From the NCBI GenBank assembly GCA_031284485.1, contig JAISZT010000080.1:1-61370 (forward strand): a stretch of DNA of 61,370 nucleotides, read 5' to 3'. Numbering within the stretch: position 1 is the stretch's first letter; the number at the start of each line of letters is the position of its first letter. Shown piece after piece: positions 8,745 through 17,962 of the stretch. The position numbers and the translations under genes are program-made. The notes below the pieces were generated by a model that was not told where the DNA came from, did not search any database, and saw nothing but the letters and a program-made list of their open reading frames with translations. Origin of the DNA: Desulfovibrio sp. (lineage in GTDB: Bacteria > Desulfobacterota > Desulfovibrionia > Desulfovibrionales > Desulfovibrionaceae).

Positions 8745-9871
8745 GGGGCAATCTCCTGTCGATAAATGCGGTAGCGCTTGGTGATGCGGCCGGAAAAATC
8801 CTCAAGCAGATCATTGGTTGAGGTGTTGTCTTCCAGCACCCACGAACCTTCCACCCACTGAAAACGCGGATTTTTGCGCATTGTTTCCAGCAGCAGATCA
8901 AACAGCAGCAGGGGCAGCCCCATGAGCCTGTATGTATCTTTGATCCCGAACAGGATGGTTCTGCAGCCGCTGCGGATTTCCGGCAGCGCCCGCCACCAGT
9001 GCCAGGGAGCGGTGATCCCGATTTTGCCGTTCAGCCGTTTGAGCAGGGGGTTCATATCCGGCAGGGCCACCACCCCGCCGACCGCTTCATTGTCGTGAAA
9101 AAAAAGAATAAAGTATTGAGGATTCAGTATCCGCTTAAGTTCGTTGACAAGTTGCGCGGACTCGGCCCTGGAAAGCGGGGAAAAACCCCAGTTTTCCGCC
9201 CAGGATTCCCGATAGATGTCAAGCATTGCGCGGATGTCTTCCGTCAGCGTGGCCTTGCCGGAACTGCGGCAGGTAAAACGGTTTTCGGCTTTTAGCCGCG
9301 CGATTTCCGCCGCAAGCCAGTCCGGAGACTTGATGCGGTCGCGTTCTATGAGCCAGGCAAAAAGATCCTGTTCCTTGCGCAGTCGCAGCCTTTCCAGCAG
9401 TACGGCGTAATAGGGGGGATTCCAGGGCATCATGACGGCGGGTGCCAGGTCAAAACCATCCACCAGCAGGCCGCAGGCGTAGTTTGTGGACGGATTGAGC
9501 GGCCCGCGCATAAAGGCCATGTTCTCGCTTTTCAGCCATGCGCGCGCATTGTCAATCAGCGCGGCCGCCGCTTCGCCGTCGTCCATGCATTCAAAAAAAC
9601 CGAAAGCCCCGCACGACTGGCAGGCGTAGCTGTTGTAATTTTCATCCACAATGGCCGCGATTCTGCCCACAGGCCGCCCGTCGCGCAGGGCCAGAAAAAG
9701 TTCACGCCGGGCAAATTCCCAGAAAGGGTGTTTGCCCGGCGTGAGCAGCGCGCGCTCCTGACTTTTAAGAGGCGCGACCCACAGGGGGTTTTCCTTGTGA
9801 ACGGTAAAGGGCAGATCCACAAACATCGTCAGTTCCTGACCGGAACGCACCGGGATGATCGTAACGGGCAT
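8741..9871 (-). CDS. GNAT-like acyltransferase family protein
   Basis: This 376-residue protein resembles a family of large GNAT-fold proteins often annotated only as N-acetyltransferase. The N-terminal part (LPFTVHKENPLWVAP near residue 20) and the phrase GPLNPSTNYACGLL are characteristic of that family as I recall it. The C-terminal half carries the acyl-CoA-binding-like strand (NEAVGGVVALPD). I place the start at ATG 9871, four bases after the pyrD stop, giving MPVTIIPV; the frame upstream overlaps pyrD. Substrate unknown. Coupling to pyrD and the epimerase suggests co-expression rather than a proven pathway link. Confidence 0.7.
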   Translation of the reverse strand: MPVTIIPVRSGQELTMFVDLPFTVHKENPLWVAPLKSQERALLTPGKHPFWEFARRELFLALRDGRPVGRIAAIVDENYNSYACQSCGAFGFFECMDDGEAAAALIDNARAWLKSENMAFMRGPLNPSTNYACGLLVDGFDLAPAVMMPWNPPYYAVLLERLRLRKEQDLFAWLIERDRIKSPDWLAAEIARLKAENRFTCRSSGKATLTEDIRAMLDIYRESWAENWGFSPLSRAESAQLVNELKRILNPQYFILFFHDNEAVGGVVALPDMNPLLKRLNGKIGITAPWHWWRALPEIRSGCRTILFGIKDTYRLMGLPLLLFDLLLETMRKNPRFQWVEGSWVLEDNTSTNDLLEDFSGRITKRYRIYRQEIAP

Positions 9872-9875
9872 CTTG

Positions 9876-10802
9876 TCAGTCCAGTCGCAGGCTGCCGCGC
9901 AGTTCGTCAAGGCTTGTCACGCCGAATTGTTCACAGGCGGCAGGCAGTTCCGCCGCCAGCGAAAAGGCGCAGTCCGGCCGGATAAAGCTGCCCGTGCCCA
10001 CCTGCACGGCGCGCGCGCCTGCCAGGATAAATTCCAGGGCATCCCGGGCGCACACGATCCCGCCCACCCCGATAACAGGAATTTTGACGGCCCGCGCGAC
10101 CTGCCAGACGCAGCGCAAGGCCACGGGTTTGATGGCCGGACCGGACAGACCGCCCACCACGTTGGCGAGCGCGGGCCTGCGCGCGGGCAAATCAACGGCC
10201 ATGCCAAGTACGGTGTTGATGCAGGAGACGCTGTCCGCCCCGGCGTCTTCCACAGCGCGCGCTATGCTCGTGATGTCCGTGACATTGGGCGAAAGCTTCA
10301 CCATGACATGCTTGCGCGGCGCGGCCTCGCGCACCGCTCTGGTCACAGCGGCGGCCTGAAGCGGATCCTGCCCGAAAAGCGCTCCGCCATGCGCCACATT
10401 GGGGCAGGAAACGTTCACTTCCAGAGCGGCCACGCCTTCTTCACCGTCAAGGCGAGCGGCCAGTCGCGCGAATTCATCCACCGAGGCGGCATAGATATTG
10501 ACGATAACGGCCACTTCCCGCCAGGGCAGCGCGGGCAGCTTCTCCCGGCAAAAAACTTCCACGCCGTCATTTTGCAGCCCCACGGCATTGAGCATCCCGG
10601 CAACGGTTTCCACAATGCGCGGGCAGGGGTTGCCGGGCCTTGGCTCAAGCGACAGCCCTTTGACCACGATGCCGCCAAGGCTTGCCAGATCGCCGTACGG
10701 CGTAAATTCAAGACCATTGCCGAAGGTTCCGGAGGCTGTGAGCACCGGATTTTTCAGAACAAGATCGCGCGTCTGCCCGCGCAGCGTGACGGAAATATCC
10801 AT
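9876..10802 (-). CDS. pyrD: Dihydroorotate dehydrogenase, class 1B catalytic subunit
   Basis: PyrD (308 residues) oxidises dihydroorotate to orotate in pyrimidine synthesis. The catalytic base is a cysteine (C133 in NVSCPNVAHGG), which marks class 1 enzymes. With pyrK directly upstream, it forms the NAD-linked 1B heterotetramer in the cytoplasm, independent of quinones. Other motifs are the N-terminal NPVLTASGTFG and the FMN-phosphate region VGGIVCARDALE. pyrK is 12 bases upstream and a GNAT gene starts four bases downstream. Confidence 0.95.
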   Translation of the reverse strand: MDISVTLRGQTRDLVLKNPVLTASGTFGNGLEFTPYGDLASLGGIVVKGLSLEPRPGNPCPRIVETVAGMLNAVGLQNDGVEVFCREKLPALPWREVAVIVNIYAASVDEFARLAARLDGEEGVAALEVNVSCPNVAHGGALFGQDPLQAAAVTRAVREAAPRKHVMVKLSPNVTDITSIARAVEDAGADSVSCINTVLGMAVDLPARRPALANVVGGLSGPAIKPVALRCVWQVARAVKIPVIGVGGIVCARDALEFILAGARAVQVGTGSFIRPDCAFSLAAELPAACEQFGVTSLDELRGSLRLD

Positions 10803-10814
10803 TTTTCCTCTGAA

Positions 10815-11603
10815 TTACACTACAATTTGATCAGCCCAGAATACCGGCCCTTCACGGCAGGCGCAAACCGACGCGCCGCCGGCGCGTTGCGCGACACAGC
10901 CAAGACACGCGCCCACGCCGCAGGCCATGCGGTTTTCCAGTGAAAGCTGCGCGCGCGCGCCAATCTCCTGAGAAAAACGCCGCACCGTCTGCAAAAAAGG
11001 CAGAGGCCCGCAGGCAAGCGCCAGCCCGTTTTTCCCGGCGCACTCCCCCATACGCTCACGCACGCGGGACAAAAATCTGTCCCTGTCTTCCGGCGCACGC
11101 TCCTGTGCGCTTTCCCATTGCGCGCGTTCGCCGATACTGTCGGCGGGGTAACAGTTCAGTGGTTCCCGATGGCCGAAAAGCACGGTCACATTTTCGGGTT
11201 TCGGGTGATTTTTAACATATCCCACAAAGGGAACTATGCCCATGCCGCCGGCCAGCAGCAATGTGGGAGTGTCAGGCTCAAGGGCAAAGCCTTTGCCCAG
11301 CGGTCCCCACACCGACACTTCGTCACCGGGTTTGAGCCTTGCCATGCGCTGTGTGCCGCGCCCCAACACCTGAAAAAAACAGGTCAGACAATTTTCCGTC
11401 ATGTCGCAAATGCCGAAAGGCCGCGCCCAGGGAATTTCAAGCCCGAAGGAGGCCGGGCGCAACATCAGAAACTGGCCGGGGTTCCAGCCTGTCCATGCGG
11501 GACGCTCCAGGCGCAGGGCAAAAAAACGGCCCTGCGCGCCGTTTGCCTCGCCGTAGGGCGTCAGTTCCCGCACGTTGAGACGGCAGTATGCGGACTGTTG
11601 CAT
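10815..11603 (-). CDS. pyrK: Dihydroorotate dehydrogenase electron-transfer subunit PyrK
   Basis: PyrK (262 residues) carries FAD and a [2Fe-2S] cluster and passes electrons from PyrD to NAD+. The FAD site is RPFGICD (61-67), the nucleotide-binding loop is LLAGGMGIVPF near 117-127, and the cluster ligands are C228, C233, C236 and C247 or C249 in the C-terminal tail. I chose ATG 11603; the frame remains open upstream, but a very good promoter at 11611-11639 would exclude a longer protein. No Shine-Dalgarno is visible, consistent with a leaderless mRNA. Confidence 0.93.
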   Translation of the reverse strand: MQQSAYCRLNVRELTPYGEANGAQGRFFALRLERPAWTGWNPGQFLMLRPASFGLEIPWARPFGICDMTENCLTCFFQVLGRGTQRMARLKPGDEVSVWGPLGKGFALEPDTPTLLLAGGMGIVPFVGYVKNHPKPENVTVLFGHREPLNCYPADSIGERAQWESAQERAPEDRDRFLSRVRERMGECAGKNGLALACGPLPFLQTVRRFSQEIGARAQLSLENRMACGVGACLGCVAQRAGGASVCACREGPVFWADQIVV

Positions 11604-11610
11604 GGCACAG

Positions 11611-11639
11611 AGTATAGAAACTGTGCGTCGCGCGGTCAA
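11611..11639 (-). promoter_or_regulatory. Predicted sigma70 promoter of the pyrK operon
   Basis: Minus strand TTGACC (11634-11639), a 17-base spacer, and TATACT (11611-11616). The expected start of transcription, about 7 bases downstream, falls on or next to the ATG at 11603. Confidence 0.55.
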
Positions 11640-11693
11640 TCCGGATCTTGGCAAAGACCTTTGGCGGAACTTTGCGGCGGCAGAAAATCTGTG

Positions 11694-11947
11694 GAGAGTG
11701 TTTACTTAAATATAGACAATACGGTTTCTCGGAGTGAAAAAAAACAAGTCAGTAGTGGTGACGGCATGCCAAAATACGTAATGTCAGGTCAACCACATTC
11801 TTTGCAGAGAAACCGCTGTTTGCCTGCCGCAACACCGCTTTTCACTATCTGCCCGGATCCGCATTTTTTGCATGTCGGCATTTTCCCCTCTCCTTCTTTT
11901 CAGATGGGGGTATTCTGCCGGAAATATATATTTAAGTTAACACTCTC
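11694..11947. mobile_element. 254-bp miniature inverted-repeat element (IS remnant)
   Basis: The 21-base ends (11694-11714 and 11927-11947) are inverted repeats of each other with one mismatch; the shared core reads GTGTTTACTTAAATATA on the left. Between them, on the minus strand, lies a short open frame for a transposase-type zinc ribbon. This looks like an internally deleted insertion sequence able to be moved by a related transposase. I see no clear target-site duplication. It sits between pyrK and tolC, close to both promoters. Confidence 0.7.
11789..11881 (-). pseudogene. Truncated transposase zinc-ribbon (InsA-like) fragment
   Basis: A 30-codon frame with a good ribosome site (AAGGAGAGGGG) encodes two CxxC pairs (CKKC and CKEC) joined by GVAAGKQRFL, the pattern of the N-terminal zinc ribbon of IS1- and related transposases. 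The frame stops right after the second CxxC, where such proteins normally continue. It is inside the 21-bp inverted repeats, so it is best read as the remaining 5' end of a decayed transposase gene, though a small expressed peptide is possible. Confidence 0.6.
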
Positions 11948-12162
11948 TTTACAGTTTTTTTGTTTTTTTTATTGACGAAATTTTATGAGTTGTCTAATGG
12001 AATACTATGCAATGCCGATAAGGTATTCAAGACACGAGTGGGACGCCGCGTTAAGACAATTGTCCATTGGCCCGGTCAGTCCGTGAAGGCGCTCGTAGAT
12101 TTGAGTAACTAACACTAGCCTTGGCGGGCGGGTAGGAAAATTGCACAAAATGGAGTTGAGCT
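11948..12162. other. Upstream region of tolC
   Basis: This 215-base stretch has no gene I can support. It begins with T-rich sequence next to the inverted-repeat element, contains a possible promoter (11972-12000), a perfect ten-base palindrome GACAATTGTC at 12055-12064 that could be an operator, and a GGAG before the GTG start of tolC. Confidence 0.4.
11972..12000 (+). promoter_or_regulatory. Possible sigma70 promoter of tolC
   Basis: TTGACG (11972-11977), a 17-base spacer, and TAATGG (11995-12000). The -10 match is only partial. It lies just outside the inverted-repeat element and would give a leader of about 155 bases. Confidence 0.3.
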
Positions 12163-13566
12163 GTGAAACACATTTTTGTATTTACCACCTTATTGTTAAC
12201 ATGTGCGGTCGCCGCATCAGCGGCGGAATCTGCGTATCCTCCTCCTCCGTCTTCTGGTCAGCCCGTTGCGCTTGACGACACGATTTACGGTGTTTTGCGC
12301 ACGCACAGAGCTTTGCGCGGATTGCAGGAAAATCGCAATGTACTGGAACATGAACTTGACCGGGCAAGATCCGGTTTTGGTCCGCGTGTGGACGTTACCG
12401 GGCAGGCTGGCGGCGGCATCCAGAGTGATTCCAGTTCCAGGCAGCAAAATCTGGACAGGCAGATGTGGGGGGTGGGCAGCGTGAGCGCCACGCTTGTGCA
12501 GCCCATCTGGGACGGCTTTGCCACACGTTCACGTGTGCGTAGCGCCAAATCCACTTTGGAATCTGTAAAGTCGCGTGTGTTCGACACTGCCACGTCGCTT
12601 TCGCTTGACGGCATTATTGCCCACATTGATCTGCTGCGTCGTAAAGTTATTTACGATCTGTCGGAAAACAATGTGGTTCAGCACAAGGCTGTTCTTGCGC
12701 AGGCTCAGGACCGGGCTACTCTGGGCGCGGATACGGCGGTTGACGTCACTCAGACCGAGTCACGTCTGCAACGCGCATTGTCCAGCCTGTCCGAAGCAAA
12801 GGCGTCATTACGCGTGGCCGAAGACACCTATCTTCGCCTGACCGGCATTTCTTCAAACGGTAGCCTTGCGCCCGTGACCATGCCTCCGCAACTGTTTGAC
12901 AATCCGGAGGCAGTGTATCAGCTGGCTGAAAAATTTAATCCGAAACTCGCGGCCTATCTGCAGGACATTCGCGCCTTGCGCGGAGAACAGGAACTGGCTG
13001 ATGCCGCGTTTTCGCCTGTCATCAATCTGGAGGCCGGACCGAGCTACTCGGATCGCGGTGGAAGCAGAGATCGCTGGATTTACAGTTTTGACGTGCTGGG
13101 CACAGTGCGATGGAACATCTTCAACAGTGGCGGCGATTGGGCCGAACGTAAAGCCGCTGCCGCGCGCATCCGTCAATCCCGGCAGGTAATGTACGACTAT
13201 ATGGACGACCTCAAGCTGGATATCGAAAGCACATGGATTAACTATCAGGCCGCTCAAGAGCAGTACAAACATTACTCCAAGGCCATTGAATACAACCAGT
13301 ATACACGTACAGCGTATCTTGAACAGTTCCAGCTTGGAAAACGCAGTCTTCTGGATGTGCTGGATTCAATAAGTGAATTGTTCAACTCCTCCACCCAGGC
13401 GGAAACCTCACGCGGGAATATTCTTGTGGGCGCCTACCGCTTGAGTGCGCTTACCGGCAATATGCTCCAGCAGATGTCAATCAACACCGGCCCCCTGCTG
13501 GGAACGAAACCGCCGGCTGACCCCGCAGATTCCCGCGAGGAATTCGCGCCCGGCTGGTTTAACTGA
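12163..13566 (+). CDS. tolC: TolC-family outer-membrane efflux/secretion channel
   Basis: This 467-residue protein has a signal peptide (about residues 1-20, ending ASA-AE) and the two repeated long coiled-coil regions of TolC-type trimeric channels, seen in stretches such as [16 protein letters not shown] and [17 protein letters not shown]. It would form the outer-membrane exit duct for a type I secretion or RND efflux system. No inner-membrane or adaptor gene is adjacent, so the partner must be elsewhere. The start is GTG at 12163. A strong terminator follows the gene. Confidence 0.9.
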   Translation: MKHIFVFTTLLLTCAVAASAAESAYPPPPSSGQPVALDDTIYGVLRTHRALRGLQENRNVLEHELDRARSGFGPRVDVTGQAGGGIQSDSSSRQQNLDRQMWGVGSVSATLVQPIWDGFATRSRVRSAKSTLESVKSRVFDTATSLSLDGIIAHIDLLRRKVIYDLSENNVVQHKAVLAQAQDRATLGADTAVDVTQTESRLQRALSSLSEAKASLRVAEDTYLRLTGISSNGSLAPVTMPPQLFDNPEAVYQLAEKFNPKLAAYLQDIRALRGEQELADAAFSPVINLEAGPSYSDRGGSRDRWIYSFDVLGTVRWNIFNSGGDWAERKAAAARIRQSRQVMYDYMDDLKLDIESTWINYQAAQEQYKHYSKAIEYNQYTRTAYLEQFQLGKRSLLDVLDSISELFNSSTQAETSRGNILVGAYRLSALTGNMLQQMSINTGPLLGTKPPADPADSREEFAPGWFN

Positions 13567-13589
13567 TACTCCGCGCAACCAAACCGGAT

Positions 13590-13627
13590 AAAAAATCGGT
13601 CCTGGAGATTTCAGGGCCGATTTTTTT
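13590..13627 (+). terminator. Rho-independent terminator after tolC
   Basis: AAAAATCGG and CCGATTTTT pair, with an inner CCTG/CAGG stem and a GAGATTT loop, ending in seven T residues (13621-13627). The A/T-rich outer arms make it potentially bidirectional. Confidence 0.85.
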
Positions 13628-13634
13628 AACTGCG

Positions 13635-13663
13635 TTGACCACTGGAGAGGCATGGCGTATTTT
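13635..13663 (+). promoter_or_regulatory. Predicted sigma70 promoter of glnS
   Basis: TTGACC (13635-13640), a 17-base spacer, and TATTTT (13658-13663), placed between the tolC terminator and the glnS start at 13695. Confidence 0.4.
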
Positions 13664-13694
13664 GCACTATCAGTTACACCGCATGGAGAGCAAC

Positions 13695-15380
13695 ATGGCA
13701 CAGGAAGTCAGTTCCGGCGTGGATTTTATCCGCGCGAAAATTTTGGACGACAACGCGAGCGGGCGCTACGGCGGTAAAGTGCACACACGTTTCCCGCCGG
13801 AGCCGAACGGGTATCTGCATCTTGGCCACGCCAAATCCATCTGCCTGAATTTTGGCGTGGCAGAGCAGTTTAACGGTATGTGTAATCTGCGTTTTGACGA
13901 CACCAATCCCGCGAAGGAAGACACCGAATACGTGGATTCCATCCGCGAGGATGTGCGCTGGCTCGGTGGAGACTGGCAGAACCGTGAATACTACGCTTCG
14001 GATTATTTTGAGCAGTTGTACGCTTATGCCGAACAACTGATTAAAATGGGCAAAGCCTATGTGGACGACTTGTCCACTGATGAAATACGTGAATACAGGG
14101 GCACATTGACGCAGGCTGGGCAGGAAAGCCCGTACCGCAACCGTGGTGTGGAAGAAAATCTGGATTTGTTCCGGCGTATGCGCGCCGGGGAATTTCCTGA
14201 CGAGGCGCGTGTGCTGCGCGCAAAAATTGATATGGCCGCGTCAAATCTGATTATGCGCGATCCCGTGCTGTACCGGATTCGCCATACCGCGCATCATCGC
14301 ACAGGGGATGCATGGTGCATTTACCCCCTGTACGACTACACGCACTGCCTGTCGGACTCGCTGGAAGGCGTCACACACTCGTTGTGTACGCTGGAGTTTG
14401 CAAATAACCGTGAACTGTACGGCTGGGTGCTTGACGCGTTAAACGTGTATCATCCGCAGCAAATAGAGTTCGCGCGGCTGAACGTCACCAATACTGTGCT
14501 TTCCAAGCGCAAGCTGATACAGCTTGTTGAGAGCGGTCATGTCAGCGGCTGGGATGACCCGCGCATGCCGACATTATGCGGTTTGCGCAGACGCGGCGTG
14601 CCGCCGGAGGCCCTGCGTGAATTTTGCGCCCGCGTGGGATTGGCGCGTGTGAATTCCACTGTGGAATACGCCATGTTGGAATTTTGCATACGCGAATACC
14701 TGAACAAGCGCGCGTCGCGCCTCATGGCCGTGCTTGACCCTGTAAAGGTGGTTATTGAAAATTATCCCGAAGATGCGGTGGAGGTATTTGACATGCCGCT
14801 CCATCCGGAAAATCCCGCTTTCGGCAGCCGCAACGTACCGTTTTCACGGAAATTATATATTGACCGCGATGATTTCCGCCTTGAACCGCCAAAAAAGTTT
14901 CACCGTCTCTCGCCGGGCGCCGAGGTGCGCCTGCGCTACGCATATCTCGTCACTTGCCGCGAGGCCGTGCTGGACGAGTCAGGAAACGTCAGGGAACTGC
15001 GCTGTGTGTATGATCCGCAAAGCCGCGGCGGGCAAAGTCCCGACGGCCGCAAGGTAAGGGGAACCATTCACTGGGTTTCGGCCGGTCACGCCGTGCCCGC
15101 TGTTGTTCGTCTGTACGGGCATCTGTTTGCTGTGGAAAATCCGGAAGACGTGCCGGAAGGCAGGACGTTTCTGGACAATCTCAGCCCTGATTCGTTGCGC
15201 CTCGCACAGGCGCTGCTTGAACCTGCGCTGGCGGAATCGGCAAAAACGGGAGAGTGCGTGCAATTTGAGCGATTGGGATATTTTTGCAAAGACAGGGACA
15301 GCACGCAAGGTCTGGCGGTGTTCAACCGTACCGCCACCTTGCGCGATACTTGGGCGAAGCTGGAAAAAAAGGGGGAATAG
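13695..15380 (+). CDS. glnS: Glutamine-tRNA ligase
   Basis: GlnRS (561 residues) attaches glutamine to tRNA-Gln directly. The class I signatures are HLGH (42-45, in [14 protein letters not shown]) and VLSKRK for KMSKS. The [14 protein letters not shown] form and the C-terminal beta-barrel anticodon-binding region (IHWVSAGHA) distinguish it from GltX. The frame remains open upstream, but ATG 13695 with GGAGAG matches the usual N terminus and sits downstream of the promoter. ilvD starts six bases after its stop, so the two are probably co-transcribed. Confidence 0.95.
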   Translation: MAQEVSSGVDFIRAKILDDNASGRYGGKVHTRFPPEPNGYLHLGHAKSICLNFGVAEQFNGMCNLRFDDTNPAKEDTEYVDSIREDVRWLGGDWQNREYYASDYFEQLYAYAEQLIKMGKAYVDDLSTDEIREYRGTLTQAGQESPYRNRGVEENLDLFRRMRAGEFPDEARVLRAKIDMAASNLIMRDPVLYRIRHTAHHRTGDAWCIYPLYDYTHCLSDSLEGVTHSLCTLEFANNRELYGWVLDALNVYHPQQIEFARLNVTNTVLSKRKLIQLVESGHVSGWDDPRMPTLCGLRRRGVPPEALREFCARVGLARVNSTVEYAMLEFCIREYLNKRASRLMAVLDPVKVVIENYPEDAVEVFDMPLHPENPAFGSRNVPFSRKLYIDRDDFRLEPPKKFHRLSPGAEVRLRYAYLVTCREAVLDESGNVRELRCVYDPQSRGGQSPDGRKVRGTIHWVSAGHAVPAVVRLYGHLFAVENPEDVPEGRTFLDNLSPDSLRLAQALLEPALAESAKTGECVQFERLGYFCKDRDSTQGLAVFNRTATLRDTWAKLEKKGE

Positions 15381-15386
15381 GGAATT

Positions 15387-17063
15387 ATGGACGACGCGCG
15401 CAGCAAAAAGATGAAAGACGGCCTGGAGAAGGCTCCGCACCGGTCATTGCTTTATGCCCTTGGTCTGACCAGGGAAGAAATGGGGCGCCCCCTTGTGGGC
15501 GTGGTCAACGCCGCCAGTGAAATTGTGCCGGGGCACATACACCTGCACACGCTGGCCCAGGCCGTCAAGGCGGGAGTGCGCATGGCAGGCGGCACACCGT
15601 TGGAATTTCCGGCCATCGCCGTGTGTGACGGCATCGCCATGAATCATGAAGGCATGCGATTTTCCCTGCCTTCACGTGAATTTATCGCGGATTCCACAGA
15701 AATTATGGCCCGTGCGCACGCTTTTGACGCTCTGGTGTTCATCCCCAACTGCGACAAGTGCACGCCGGGCATGCTCATGGCCATGATGCGCCTGAATTTG
15801 CCTTCCGTCCTGGTGTCCGGCGGGCCTATGCTGCCCGGCAAACTTGACCCGAACACACGAGGGGACTTGATCACCGTTTTTGAGGCGGTGGGGCGTGTGC
15901 GCGCCGGGACAATGACCGAGAATGAACTGGAATGCATGACGGAGCGGGCCTGTCCCGGCTGTGGTGCCTGTGCGGGCATGTTCACGGCCAATTCCATGAA
16001 CTGTCTGGCTGAAACCATCGGCGTGGCACTGCCGGGCAACGGCGTTATCCCCGCGGTGAGCGCCGCCCGGGTGCGTCTTGCAAAATCGGCGGGCATGAAG
16101 GTCATGCATCTGCTCAAAAACGGCATCCGTCCGCTCGACATCGTGACGCAAAAATCTGTGGAAAATGCCGTGGCTGTGGACATGGCCCTTGGCTGTTCCA
16201 CAAATACAGTGTTGCATTTGCCGGCGATTTTTGGAGAAGCCGGGCTTGGCATCGGGCTGGAAATTTTTGATGAAGTGAGCAGCAAGAGTCCGAATCTGTG
16301 CAAGCTTTCTCCTGCCGGAAAGCATTTTATGGTTGATCTGGACAATGCGGGCGGCATACCCGCCGTTATGAGCGAGCTGGACAAGTTGGGGCTGATCCAC
16401 AAAGATTGTATGACGGTGACCGGCAAGACCGTGGGAGAAAATCTTAAAGATCTGAACGCCCGCATTCTGGACGCGGAAGTCATTCGTCCCATAGGGCAGG
16501 CTTACTCCAAACAGGGTGGCATAGCTATCCTGCGCGGCAGCCTCGCGCCGGACGGTGCGGTTGTCAAACAGTCGGCCGTGGCGCCGGAAATGATGCGGCG
16601 GGATGTGCGGGCGCGGGTGTTTGATTCTGAAGAAAGCGCCATGCAGGCCGTTCTTGGCGGCGACATCAAGGCCGGGGACGGTGTTGTCATTCGTTATGAG
16701 GGACCGCGCGGCGGGCCGGGCATGCGTGAGATGCTTTCGCCGACAGCGGCCATTACCGGAATGGGGCTGGGCAGAGATGTGGCGCTGTTGACCGACGGAC
16801 GGTTTTCCGGAGGCACCAACGGCGCGGCTATCGGGCATATTTCACCTGAAGCGGCGGATGGAGGCCCCATTGCCCTTGTGCGCGAAGGTGACATGATACG
16901 CATTGATATCGCGGAGCGCAAACTGGATCTGCTGGTGGATGAAAATGAGCTTGCCGCGCGTAAAACCTCGTTCACAGCATTGCAAAAAGACACTCCCTAC
17001 CCGGTGTTGCGGCGTTATGCGCGCCTTGTCGGTTCCGCCGCCACCGGTGCGCGGTACAAATGA
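15387..17063 (+). CDS. ilvD: Dihydroxy-acid dehydratase
   Basis: IlvD (558 residues) dehydrates 2,3-dihydroxy acids to 2-keto acids in valine, leucine and isoleucine synthesis. It is an iron-sulfur enzyme; cluster cysteines are visible in NCDKCTPGM and in [18 protein letters not shown]. The C-terminal motif [16 protein letters not shown] is a family hallmark. The length is normal (about 555-560). The gene follows glnS by six bases; the GIY-YIG gene begins one base after its stop. Confidence 0.96.
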   Translation: MDDARSKKMKDGLEKAPHRSLLYALGLTREEMGRPLVGVVNAASEIVPGHIHLHTLAQAVKAGVRMAGGTPLEFPAIAVCDGIAMNHEGMRFSLPSREFIADSTEIMARAHAFDALVFIPNCDKCTPGMLMAMMRLNLPSVLVSGGPMLPGKLDPNTRGDLITVFEAVGRVRAGTMTENELECMTERACPGCGACAGMFTANSMNCLAETIGVALPGNGVIPAVSAARVRLAKSAGMKVMHLLKNGIRPLDIVTQKSVENAVAVDMALGCSTNTVLHLPAIFGEAGLGIGLEIFDEVSSKSPNLCKLSPAGKHFMVDLDNAGGIPAVMSELDKLGLIHKDCMTVTGKTVGENLKDLNARILDAEVIRPIGQAYSKQGGIAILRGSLAPDGAVVKQSAVAPEMMRRDVRARVFDSEESAMQAVLGGDIKAGDGVVIRYEGPRGGPGMREMLSPTAAITGMGLGRDVALLTDGRFSGGTNGAAIGHISPEAADGGPIALVREGDMIRIDIAERKLDLLVDENELAARKTSFTALQKDTPYPVLRRYARLVGSAATGARYK

Positions 17064-17064
17064 C

Positions 17065-17343
17065 ATGACGCAGTATCCCGCTGTTTCGCCCTGGCACGTG
17101 TATTTGCTGGAATGCGCCGATGGCACGTTGTATTGCGGCATTACCAGAGATGTGGAGCGGCGTCTTGCACAGCACAATGGGAAACTTCCCGGCGGCGCGC
17201 GGTACACAGTGGGCAGGCGGCCCGCGCGTTTGCTGGCAAGCCGCGAATGCACGCACAAGGGCGTTGCGCTCAGGCTTGAAATGGCCGTCAAGTCGTGCCC
17301 GCGTTCCAAAAAGCTGGACTCGTTACAGGGGCCGGTATGTTGA
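17065..17343 (+). CDS. GIY-YIG domain protein (YhbQ-like)
   Basis: This 92-residue single-domain protein has the GIY-YIG nuclease core, here written HVYLLECADGTLYCGIT, followed by the conserved arginine in DVERRLAQHN and a KGGARYT-like segment (LPGGARYTVGRRP). Such UPF0213 proteins are small and their role is poorly known; some have been linked to DNA repair. The usual catalytic glutamate is probably in RLEMAVK. The start at 17065 is one base after ilvD. Its last seven bases overlap the start of the LysE gene. Confidence 0.85.
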   Translation: MTQYPAVSPWHVYLLECADGTLYCGITRDVERRLAQHNGKLPGGARYTVGRRPARLLASRECTHKGVALRLEMAVKSCPRSKKLDSLQGPVC

Positions 17344-17954
17344 CTCCTGATGTGGCGCTGACGTTTTTTGTCGCGTCCTTGCTGCTTGGCGTCGCTCCGG
17401 GGCCGGACATTATCTTTGTGCTGACGCAATCGGCGGTGCATGGTGTCAACGCCGGCATTGCGACAACATTCGGGCTGTTGACGGGTCTGTGCGCTCATAC
17501 AGCCGCCGTGGCTATGGGCGTTGCGGCCCTTATCCAGAGATCCGCCCTTGCCTTCACGGTGCTCAAAACAGCCGGCGCGCTGTACCTGCTCTATCTGGCC
17601 TGGCTGTCTTTTCGCGCCGGATATCTTGCGGTGCGCGCGCAGGGCGGGTCATTCCCCGGCTATGCGGTTCTGTACCGGCGCGGCATAGTGATGAATATTA
17701 CCAATCCTAAAATCTCCCTGTTTTTTTTGGCGTTTTTGCCGCAATTTTGTGACCCGTCACGTGGCGGCGTCGCCTTGCAGGTTATGTCGCTGGGCGCTTT
17801 GTTCATGTTGTCCACACTTTTTGTTTTTTTTATTGCGTCTTTTTTGGGCGGTCGTCTGGCTGTCTGGTTTAACGCCTCGCCGCGTGGTCAGGTGTTGATG
17901 CACCGCGCTGCGGGAGTTGTTTTTGCCGGACTCGCCCTGGCGCTTTTTTTCTGA
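17337..17954 (+). CDS. LysE/RhtB-family amino-acid exporter
   Basis: This 205-residue inner-membrane protein has about six hydrophobic segments and the family motif GVAPGPDIIFVLTQS near residues 18-32. LysE/RhtB proteins export amino acids or their analogues using the proton gradient. The substrate is unknown. The ATG at 17337 overlaps the upstream GIY-YIG gene by seven bases, so translation is coupled. It precedes the DUF177 gene by eight bases and may be the first part of the long downstream block. Confidence 0.88.
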   Translation: MLTPDVALTFFVASLLLGVAPGPDIIFVLTQSAVHGVNAGIATTFGLLTGLCAHTAAVAMGVAALIQRSALAFTVLKTAGALYLLYLAWLSFRAGYLAVRAQGGSFPGYAVLYRRGIVMNITNPKISLFFLAFLPQFCDPSRGGVALQVMSLGALFMLSTLFVFFIASFLGGRLAVWFNASPRGQVLMHRAAGVVFAGLALALFF

Positions 17955-17962
17955 GGTATTCA

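Noticed and set aside
9855..10943. Plus-strand open frame opposite pyrD (362 codons)
   Set aside because: Shadow of pyrD, which has its catalytic cysteine and flavin motifs on the minus strand.
11118..11975. Plus-strand open frame running from pyrK into the inverted-repeat element
   Set aside because: It is antisense to pyrK and then crosses a mobile element; no similarity to a known protein.
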